The translations under genes and the position numbers were made by a program. From Myxococcota bacterium (GTDB lineage: Bacteria > Myxococcota_A > Polyangia > HGW-17), in assembly GCA_018821305.1 (NCBI GenBank), contig JAHJMN010000104.1, forward strand, positions 1 through 39,200: 39,200 bases of DNA, given 5' to 3'. The notes below the pieces were generated by a model. The model worked only from the letters and a program-made list of their open reading frames with translations. It searched no databases and was not told the DNA's origin. Positions 32,977-39,200 of this stretch are shown here, piece by piece; the first letter of the stretch is position 1, and each line of letters begins with the position of its first letter.

Positions 32977-33042
32977 CCGGGGTGCTGAAGCATTACAGAA
33001 AAAATGTATTGCGTAAACATATCATGCTTTCTAAAATATATT

Positions 33043-33070
33043 CCGCAGAGATTATCATCCTGCGGGGAGG
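33043..33070 (+). promoter_or_regulatory. Hairpin next to the methylaspartase Shine-Dalgarno
   Basis: CCGCAG (33043-33048) pairs with CTGCGG (33060-33065) across an 11-base loop, and the Shine-Dalgarno GGAGG follows at once (33066-33070). It could affect translation initiation of the lyase or mark an mRNA processing site. Small stem, so uncertain. Confidence 0.35.
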
Positions 33071-33079
33071 AATAATTCA

Positions 33080-34333
33080 ATGAAAATCGTTAAAGCGTTT
33101 TTTACACCGGGAACCAGTGCATTCTTTTTTGATGATCAGCGGGCAATCAAGAAAGGAGCGGGGCATGATGGCTTTGTCTATGAAGGAAATCCAGTAACTG
33201 AAAGGTTTTCACGAATAAGGGAAGCAGGGCAGTCATTGAGCGTTCAACTCCTCCTCGAAGATGGGCAAATTGCCCTGGGTGATTGTGCTGCAGTTCAGTA
33301 CTCCGGTGCCGGTGGTCGGGATCCTCTCTTTCTTGCAGAAGAATATATGGCCTTCATGCAAAAGAATGTCGCTCCAATGCTCGAAGGCTGTGAAATAAAA
33401 TCCTTCCGCGAAATGACGGAAAATTTCATGTACCTGGAGATTAACGGGAAACGCCTTCACACGGCTCTCCGATATGGTCTTTCTCAAGCTCTCCTGGACG
33501 CCCGGGCTAAATCAAGACATCTCCTCCCAGCGGAAATAATCTGTGAAGAATATAATCTGCCGGTAATAGCTGAGCCTGTTCCAATTTTCGGACAGACTGG
33601 AGATAATAGATACGAAAATGTTGATAAAATGATTTTAAAAAATGTTGATGTAATTCCTCACGGACTTATTAATAACATTGATGAAAAACTGGGTCGTGAC
33701 GGTGAGAAACTTCGTGAGTATATTCGATGGCTTGCCGCAAGAGTAAAAAAATTACGTATAAATGATGATTATGCCCCGGCTCTTCATCTTGACGTTTATG
33801 GAACTGTTGGAATTGCATTTAATAGCGATTTCGGTCGAATTGCTGAATATCTGGCTTCTCTTGAGAAAGATGCTGATGGGCTTCCCCTGTATATTGAAGG
33901 CCCCTGCGATATGGAAGAAAAAGACGCAACTATTGATGCTCTGGCAAAAATATGCCGGGATTTAGAAGCGAGGGGAAGTAATGTTAAAATTGTAGCCGAT
34001 GAATGGTGTAACACTTTTGAGGATGTTAAAGACTTCGCCGACGCAAAAGCATGTCATATGGCTCAGATAAAGACTCCGGATCTTGGGGGAATTCAGAATA
34101 TTGTAGACAGTGTTTTATATTGTAAAGAACATGGCGTTGAAGCGTATACCGGAGGTACCTGTAATGAAACCGATGTAAGTGCCAGGATGTGTGTACACCT
34201 CGCTGTAGCAGCCCGTTCTGATCGCATGCTTGCAAAACCGGGAATGGGGTTTGATGAGGGATATACAATAGTTAAGAACGAAATGGAACGAATCCTAACG
34301 GTTCTTCGATTCAGAAATGGGAGTGTGAAATGA
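33080..34333 (+). CDS. mal: Methylaspartate ammonia-lyase
   Basis: A 417-residue enolase-superfamily enzyme that eliminates ammonia from 3-methylaspartate to give mesaconate. Active-site residues of the Clostridium tetanomorphum enzyme are found at the same numbers: Q172, H194, the Mg ligands D238, E273 and D307, Q329 and the catalytic base K331 (in HMAQIKTPDLGG). The N-terminal enolase-type lid domain runs to about residue 160 and the barrel follows. The start has GGGAGG nine bases upstream. The stop overlaps the next ATG by four bases, coupling it to the AtuA-like gene. Confidence 0.96.
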   Translation: MKIVKAFFTPGTSAFFFDDQRAIKKGAGHDGFVYEGNPVTERFSRIREAGQSLSVQLLLEDGQIALGDCAAVQYSGAGGRDPLFLAEEYMAFMQKNVAPMLEGCEIKSFREMTENFMYLEINGKRLHTALRYGLSQALLDARAKSRHLLPAEIICEEYNLPVIAEPVPIFGQTGDNRYENVDKMILKNVDVIPHGLINNIDEKLGRDGEKLREYIRWLAARVKKLRINDDYAPALHLDVYGTVGIAFNSDFGRIAEYLASLEKDADGLPLYIEGPCDMEEKDATIDALAKICRDLEARGSNVKIVADEWCNTFEDVKDFADAKACHMAQIKTPDLGGIQNIVDSVLYCKEHGVEAYTGGTCNETDVSARMCVHLAVAARSDRMLAKPGMGFDEGYTIVKNEMERILTVLRFRNGSVK

Positions 34334-35709
34334 GTGATAAACGTGAATTCAGAGTTTTATCAGCTACGGCAATTTTAGGCTACGGTTTTCCCGAGGAAAG
34401 TTTCGAGAGAGGAATGTCGCGAAAACCTCATCTGATAGCGGTAGATGCCGGTTCTACGGACCCGGGGCCGTACTATCTGGGGAGCGGGAAATCATTTACA
34501 GACAGAGCATTTGTGAAGAGGGATCTCACTCACATGATAAAAGCTGGTGTGAGCAATTCAATTCCTGTGGTGATTGGAACGGCGGGGGGAAGTGGTGCCA
34601 AATCCCATCTTGACTGGTGTCGCGAAATTATTGAAGAACTGGCTGAAGAAAATAAACTTTCTTTCAAAATGGCAGTAATTCCGGCAGATATTTCAAAAGA
34701 AAGAGTACTAAATGCATTAAATGCCGGGAAAATAATTCCTCTGGCGGGAGTTCACGAACTTACTCATGACCATGTGGTTCAGTCTACAAACATTGTAGCG
34801 CAAATGGGAATGGAGCCCATCATTGAAGCTTTAAAAGGTGGCGCACAGGTAGTTTTAGCGGGTCGCGCATATGATCCAGCTAATTTCGCGGCACTGGCTG
34901 TTATGGAAGGGTTTGATGAAGCTCTTGCCCTTCATATGGGAAAAATACTTGAGTGCGCTGCTATCGCGGCAACTCCCGGAAGCGGTGCAGACTGCGCTCT
35001 GGGTATTTTAGAAGAGGATGGATTCATTTTAGAACCATTGAATCCCAAAAGAAAGTTCACCTGCGAAAGCACTGCGGCTCATACCCTTTATGAGAAAACA
35101 GATCCTTACCACCTGCCGGGTCCCGGTGGTGAGCTGGATCTCACGGGATGCAATTTCACACAAATAGATGAAAATCGCGTTCGGGTAACGGGTACACGAC
35201 ATGTGCCGACAGAAAAATATTATGTAAAGCTCGAAGGCGCTCGTCCCATCGGATACCGTACAGTATCCATTGCCGGGAGTCGCGATCCCATTATGATTTC
35301 GCGAATTGACAGTATCCTTAATGAAGTCAATGAGCAGGTTGAAAGTATGATTTCAAAACGCTCTGATGTAAACGGCAGCGTCTATTATCATGTATACGGA
35401 AAAAACGGGGTAATGGGGCCACTGGAGCCGATTCCATCATCGTCTGTTTCCAGCCATGAACTTGCAATTATTATTGAAGCTATCGGCGAAACAAAAGCTG
35501 CCGCGGATACTCTGTGTTCAGTAAGTCGTTCCACCCTCCTGCACTATGGCTATGAAGGACGGATTTCCACCGCAGGGAATCTTGCTTTTCCCTTCAGCCC
35601 TTCGGATATATCAATGGGCACAGTTTACGAATTTTCCATTTATCACCTCATGGAAATGGAAAATGACATGTTTCCTGTTACTTATTTCCAGGTTGGAAAG
35701 GAAGACTGA
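34330..35709 (+). CDS. AtuA/DUF1446-family protein
   Basis: A 459-residue cytoplasmic protein of the acyclic-terpene-utilisation AtuA (DUF1446) family. Recognised stretches: a Gly-rich N-terminus (ATAILGYGFPEESFERG), HLIAVDAGSTDPGPYYLGSG, VVIGTAGGSGAKSHLDWC, AQVVLAGRAYDPANFAALAV, and ECAAIAATPGSG. No catalytic chemistry is established for the family. AtuA proteins of the terpene pathway carry an extra C-terminal ferredoxin-like domain of about 100 residues; this one stops before it, and the next gene encodes a protein of that size. Position between methylaspartase and fumarase suggests action on a mesaconate or citramalate derivative or its CoA ester (inference). Confidence 0.85.
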   Translation: MSDKREFRVLSATAILGYGFPEESFERGMSRKPHLIAVDAGSTDPGPYYLGSGKSFTDRAFVKRDLTHMIKAGVSNSIPVVIGTAGGSGAKSHLDWCREIIEELAEENKLSFKMAVIPADISKERVLNALNAGKIIPLAGVHELTHDHVVQSTNIVAQMGMEPIIEALKGGAQVVLAGRAYDPANFAALAVMEGFDEALALHMGKILECAAIAATPGSGADCALGILEEDGFILEPLNPKRKFTCESTAAHTLYEKTDPYHLPGPGGELDLTGCNFTQIDENRVRVTGTRHVPTEKYYVKLEGARPIGYRTVSIAGSRDPIMISRIDSILNEVNEQVESMISKRSDVNGSVYYHVYGKNGVMGPLEPIPSSSVSSHELAIIIEAIGETKAAADTLCSVSRSTLLHYGYEGRISTAGNLAFPFSPSDISMGTVYEFSIYHLMEMENDMFPVTYFQVGKED

Positions 35710-35711
35710 TA

Positions 35712-36047
35712 ATGCTTGTAAATATTACTGATGTAGCAAGAGTTATACGTTCAAAAAACTCCGGACCATTTGAAATCACATTTGATATAATGTTTAAAAG
35801 TCCCCAGTGGTTTGAATATTTCTGTGAAAAGGATATTATAAGCCGGGAACTTATCTGTCGTTTATATAATGTTGATGAAACGAAAATACTTGCGATTGTG
35901 CACTTTAAACCGGCCAATGCCATCAAGTTTACTCTTAAACGCAGAATTCCGTCGGGAAGCCCCGGGGAGACTGATATTTACGGAGCTCAGCAGCACGCAC
36001 CACTTCTGGGAATTGAATTTGAGGCCCCGGAATATGAGAAAACCTGA
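35712..36047 (+). CDS. DUF4387 protein
   Basis: A 111-residue protein of the DUF4387 family. Typical features: ITDVARVIRSKNSGPFEITFDIMF at the N-terminus (the RSKNAGPF motif is the family hallmark), YNVDETKILAIVHFKPANAIKFTLKR in the middle, and a Gly/Asp/Thr-rich turn PGETDIYGAQQHAPLLGIEF near the end. It starts two bases after the AtuA-like gene. DUF4387 and AtuA-like genes are regular neighbours and may encode two halves of one protein. Function unknown. Confidence 0.85.
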   Translation: MLVNITDVARVIRSKNSGPFEITFDIMFKSPQWFEYFCEKDIISRELICRLYNVDETKILAIVHFKPANAIKFTLKRRIPSGSPGETDIYGAQQHAPLLGIEFEAPEYEKT

Positions 36048-36116
36048 AGGAAGCAATTTCGCTTGTGAAATGCAAGAGGACACGTTGGAATTCAATGTTT
36101 TCATGGAAGGTAATAA

Positions 36117-37061
36117 ATGCGACCGGTACCATATGCTTACAGTTCATCACACTTTGAAACGCTGATATACAGTGCTTACTACGCTCCCCGAGGTCGACAG
36201 CGCTTATACATGCTTGCCCGGGACCTTTCCACTCGATACTTGTATCCAACTGATTTGCTTGTTGGAATCATAGGATCCGAAGGAAGCGGCAAATCCACAC
36301 TTATCAAAGGATTGTTTCCGGGTCTCGAACTTACTAACGATGATGATGGCGTAAACCTCAGACCCACCCCAATCTATGACTTTGATTCCTCGGATTTTTT
36401 TGCGGGGCATACATTTCACATTGACGCCCGCTACGAGCTTGCTTTTCATCAGAAATATGATATCTGTGAGGCGATTTCACGAATTATAATGCACGGTCGT
36501 CGAGTAGTGGTGGAACACTTTGATCTTATTCAGGATGGTATCGGGTTCAATGCACATATTATTTTTGGTATTGGTGAAGAGGTCATCGTTGCACGGCCCG
36601 GAATTTTTGGCCCGTGGCCTGCAGATATAAAGCGGGTTGTGGATAAAACAATAAAATATCGTCTCATGTCGCACAGTGCCGAGGATATCACTTCTTACAT
36701 TCTTGAACATGAGTACAACTACACCCGGAAAATGCTTCACAGCGATGTAAAACACGGTTTTGTAATAAAGTTTCCCTATGAACCGACCATAGACATCAGT
36801 GAACTGGAAGATAAAGTACAGAAAATAATTGAGAAAAATGTCCCCATCAGTGCTGCCGGGGAGGATCTGCTCGCCATCGGTGATTGGCGGATGTACTGCA
36901 CGGGCACTAGAACCCATGTTAAATCCAGCGGGATGATTGAAAACTTCCATATGAAGAAAGATTTCATATATGATGCTCTCACACGGGAATATCTCCTTGT
37001 TGGAATTGTTGGAAAGCGCGAAACCGCAGGTCTTGAAGATATCGCATACGTGCAGGAGTAA
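36117..37061 (+). CDS. P-loop NTPase with AlaRS second-additional-domain-like C-terminus
   Basis: A 314-residue protein of unknown function. Residues about 46-60 hold a Walker A loop (GIIGSEGSGKSTL). Kinase-like features include FDSSDFFAGHTFHID and VVVEHFDLI, a Walker-B-like strand. The C-terminal part (about 200-314) contains YCTGTRTHVKSSGMIENFHM, similar to the CxGTHVxxTGEIGxF motif of the tRNA_SAD editing domain of alanyl-tRNA synthetase, with Cys and His spaced six apart. Homologues with this domain name are, to my recollection, found beside glutamate mutase genes in clostridia. The start is preceded by GGAAGG. It could be a kinase, a chaperone or an editing hydrolase. Fumarase starts three bases after its stop. 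Confidence 0.75.
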   Translation: MRPVPYAYSSSHFETLIYSAYYAPRGRQRLYMLARDLSTRYLYPTDLLVGIIGSEGSGKSTLIKGLFPGLELTNDDDGVNLRPTPIYDFDSSDFFAGHTFHIDARYELAFHQKYDICEAISRIIMHGRRVVVEHFDLIQDGIGFNAHIIFGIGEEVIVARPGIFGPWPADIKRVVDKTIKYRLMSHSAEDITSYILEHEYNYTRKMLHSDVKHGFVIKFPYEPTIDISELEDKVQKIIEKNVPISAAGEDLLAIGDWRMYCTGTRTHVKSSGMIENFHMKKDFIYDALTREYLLVGIVGKRETAGLEDIAYVQE

Positions 37062-37064
37062 ATA

Positions 37065-38636
37065 ATGTTTATTGACAGATTCTCAAATGGAACGGAAAAA
37101 TATCGTCTGATTTCTAAAGATGGCGTGAAACGAGTGTCTATGGAAGGTCGGATTTTTTACGCTTTAGATCCACTCGCCATCATAAAGTTGGCTTCGGAAG
37201 CCTTTCATGATGCGGCTTTTTACCTCCGGTCCTCCCATCTGGAAGGCTGGAAGAATATTATTGAAGATCCTGAGGCTTCTGACAATGACCGCTATGTTGC
37301 CGCAGCTCTTCTTAAAAATGCCGTGATAAGTGCATCAGGTGAGCTTCCCCTTTGTCAGGATACAGGCACAGCAACAGTTGTGGCACTTCGAGGAAGTAAT
37401 ATAATTACAGATGGTACTGACGAATCTGCAATTTCCGATGGAATTAAAAGTGCTTACTCAACTTACAATCTGCGCTACAGTCAGATAATCCCGGACTCCA
37501 TGACTGATGAACACAATTCCAAAAATAATCTGCCGGGACAGGTAGAAATCATTCATGATTCCGGTGATTCCTACCGCTTTTTGTTTATTGCAAAGGGTGG
37601 GGGAAGTTCAAACAAAACAACACTCATTCAAGCTTCAAAAGCCCTTTTGCGTGAAGATGCCCTTAAAAATCTCCTCGGGGAAAAAATTTCATCTCTGGGC
37701 GTTGCCGCATGTCCGCCCTACCATCTTGCAGTTGTTATCGGTGGCACGAGCCCCGAAGCAAATCTTAAAACTTTAAAACTCGCCACAGCCCACGCATGTG
37801 ATCACATCTCCTCAAAACCCAGTGAAAATGGCGTTTTCCGGGACCAGAAATGGGAAGAAATTGTCATGGAAATCGCACAGGAAAGTGGTCTCGGTGCTCA
37901 ATTTGGTGGGAAATATCTCGCCATGGATGCCAGGGTTATAAGGCTTCCGCGCCATGCAGGAAGTTGCCCCGTTTCCATTGGCGTTTCCTGTTCTGCCCAT
38001 CGGAATATTCTGGGCCGAATTGATGCTGATGGTGTCTGGCTGGAAGAACTCGAAACCGAGCCCGAAAAGTATCTCCTGCAGGTTGAAAACAGTTTTACAC
38101 CGGTGGAAATTGAAATAACAGATGATATTGAAAAAACGGCAGGAAAATTAGACGGACTCGCCGCCGGGTCACTTGTTCATCTGTCCGGAACAATGATCGT
38201 CGCGAGGGATATCGCTCACGCAAGGCTTTTCGAAATGCTGAAAGCAGGAAACCCACTGCCTGACTACTTCAAACGCTATCCAGTTTACTATGCCGGTCCT
38301 GCAAAGACTCCAGCGGGAATGCCTATCGGGTCTTTTGGTCCGACAACAGCCCAGCGAATGGATGAGTACCTTGAAACCTTCATGTCCCTTGGCTTTTCCC
38401 GAATTACCCTGGCAAAAGGAAACCGTTCACCTTCCGTGGCAAAATCGTGTGCGCGCTATAATGGCTTTTACCTGGGTACCATCGGTGGTGCCGCATCACT
38501 GCTGGCAAAAGAAAACATAGTCCACAGCGAAATCATTGACTTCGAAGACCTCGGAATGGAAGCAATCCGGAAAATCCAGGTAAAAAATCTCCCCGCCTTC
38601 ATAATCACCGACAACCGCGGTAACTCATTGTACTAA
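37065..38636 (+). CDS. Fused class I fumarase, probable mesaconase
   Basis: A 523-residue oxygen-sensitive [4Fe-4S] hydro-lyase with both fumarase domains in one chain, like E. coli FumA. Cluster cysteines: C97 in CQDTGTA, C216 in ACPPYHLAVVIGG (119 residues apart, the spacing in FumA), and C309 (or C301) in SCPVSIGVSCSAHRN. The C-terminal beta domain has PAKTPAGMPIGSFGPTTAQRMDEY. Its position as last gene of a methylaspartate operon indicates that its main reaction is hydration of mesaconate to (S)-citramalate, an activity known for class I enzymes. Malate/fumarate activity is also possible. GGAG lies eight bases before the ATG. Confidence 0.9.
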   Translation: MFIDRFSNGTEKYRLISKDGVKRVSMEGRIFYALDPLAIIKLASEAFHDAAFYLRSSHLEGWKNIIEDPEASDNDRYVAAALLKNAVISASGELPLCQDTGTATVVALRGSNIITDGTDESAISDGIKSAYSTYNLRYSQIIPDSMTDEHNSKNNLPGQVEIIHDSGDSYRFLFIAKGGGSSNKTTLIQASKALLREDALKNLLGEKISSLGVAACPPYHLAVVIGGTSPEANLKTLKLATAHACDHISSKPSENGVFRDQKWEEIVMEIAQESGLGAQFGGKYLAMDARVIRLPRHAGSCPVSIGVSCSAHRNILGRIDADGVWLEELETEPEKYLLQVENSFTPVEIEITDDIEKTAGKLDGLAAGSLVHLSGTMIVARDIAHARLFEMLKAGNPLPDYFKRYPVYYAGPAKTPAGMPIGSFGPTTAQRMDEYLETFMSLGFSRITLAKGNRSPSVAKSCARYNGFYLGTIGGAASLLAKENIVHSEIIDFEDLGMEAIRKIQVKNLPAFIITDNRGNSLY

Positions 38637-38674
38637 AAAAAACTGAACGCTTCATGAGTAAAGGGCTCGAGAGT

Positions 38675-38916
38675 AGACCGCTTGCGGAGTAATACGATTG
38701 TGGTTTATTTTAAAATAAAGCTTCAGGAGTGAGCCCCTGATTTTCCTGTTGCTGCTACTGTTTACCTGAATACCTGATTTTTTTTAACAGGTATTCAGGA
38801 AGTCAGGAAAACAGGTTCAGGAACAGTGGTTAAACAACCAATATCAATTAATAATTAAAAGAAACATAATTTTCTTTCAATTTCCATATTTCGATCCTTT
38901 TATTCTGCAAGCGGTC
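38675..38916. repeat. Family A palindromic element, copy A6 (inverted)
   Basis: A 242-bp element downstream of the fumarase gene with terminal repeats GACCGCTTGC (38676-38685) and GCAAGCGGTC (38907-38916). Relative to A2 it is in the opposite direction (TAATACGAT now on the left, TTTCGATCCTTTTATT on the right). The core CCTGAATACCTG / CAGGTATTCAGG is a perfect 12-bp stem (38765-38776 and 38788-38799), followed by more CAGG words. It is probably transcribed at the 3' end of the glutamate operon. Confidence 0.9.
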
Positions 38917-39061
38917 AAAAAGTGAACATTTGATTTTTTGATTTAAAATCGAAATAGTTTGTTTGTATTCTTGATGTTTTTACACTAAAGTATGTTTGTA
39001 AAAACGATATTTTATGGAGCGTGAATGAGACGAAGTATTGAAAATGAATTAAGGATTATTT
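38917..39061. other. Gene-free AT-rich stretch
   Basis: I see no gene, only AT-rich sequence with short runs (GAACATTTGATTTTTTGATT) between the family A and family B elements. Confidence 0.4.
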
Positions 39062-39200
39062 AGTTCGTGTCCGGAAATTCGCTTCGCGAAGAATTTTATT
39101 AAAAATTCTATCCGGCCACTAGTAATATTTTCAACACCTTGCGGTTACTGTCCTGAACAAAAAATCGGCGAAAAATTTGATTTTGGGTATTTCAGGACAG
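39062..39200. repeat. Family B repeat, copy B4, cut by the window end
   Basis: Begins AGTTCGTGTCCGGAAATTCG, carries the same two hairpins, TCCGGCCACTA and CAACACCTTGCGGTTACTGT as copy B3 at 24084-24226, and reaches GGTATTTCAGGACAG at the last base. The closing TAACT lies outside the window. Confidence 0.85.

Noticed and set aside
36477-36950. 157-codon frame on the minus strand
   Set aside because: It is antisense to the P-loop/SAD-like gene, whose Walker A motif and operon position are clear.

Overview
The window looks like a chromosomal segment of a moderately AT-rich, Gram-negative, probably anaerobic bacterium from the Myxococcota / former Deltaproteobacteria neighbourhood. The evidence is a high density of lipoproteins (nine credible lipobox signals), two very large surface lipoproteins built from Myxococcus-type Cys-rich repeats plus seven RCC1-like propeller repeats, an outer-membrane beta-barrel protein, and an Asn/Ser/Thr-rich lipoprotein linker. 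The taxon is inferred from gene content only. I saw no rRNA, tRNA, CRISPR array, prophage or transposase.

Layout. 1-530: gene-free, repeat-filled. 533-11192: secreted, outer-membrane and lipoprotein genes (a beta-propeller lipoprotein, a PPC-like lipoprotein, a Cys-rich/RCC1 lipoprotein, a polysaccharide-lyase-14-like lipoprotein), with a DUF3592 membrane protein and a DUF3795 protein. 11727-14866, minus strand: a TerB-like protein, a WbpA-like nucleotide-sugar dehydrogenase, the AmrS radical SAM enzyme and a small membrane protein. 15037-20981, plus strand: glutamine synthetase, a giant O-antigen-ligase-like membrane protein, and purA. 21388-24070: lgt, a translationally coupled unknown lipoprotein, and a DUF72 protein. 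24342-28030: two more lipoproteins, the second a paralogue of the RCC1 lipoprotein at 7357-9643.

28597-38636 is a complete upper methylaspartate pathway for glutamate fermentation. A GntR regulator is followed by glutamate mutase (glmS, glmL, glmE), methylaspartate ammonia-lyase and a fused class I fumarase that is the probable mesaconase. Active-site residues of GlmS, GlmE and the lyase align almost position for position with the clostridial enzymes as I recall them. Between lyase and fumarase lie three tightly packed genes of unknown role: an AtuA/DUF1446 protein, a DUF4387 protein, and a P-loop protein whose C-terminus resembles the second additional domain of alanyl-tRNA synthetase. The regulator has two identical 12-bp operators. 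One covers the -10 of a promoter whose predicted start coincides with the ATG, suggesting an autoregulated leaderless mRNA. Citramalate lyase is not in the window.

Most intergenic gaps over about 150 bp are filled by two palindromic repeat families. Family A (about 85-275 bp) has termini like AGACCGCTTGCGG and an inner stem made of repeated CCTG/CAGG words; its copies sit just downstream of stop codons, one exactly filling a convergent gap. Family B has termini AGTTCnTGTCCTG...CAGGACAnnAACT; three of its ends supply a GGACA that forms a -35 element 16-17 bp upstream of a TATACA/T -10. These repeats, a possible A9 frameshift in the signal peptide of the 7357-9643 gene, and the three unknown genes in the glutamate operon are the main points of interest.
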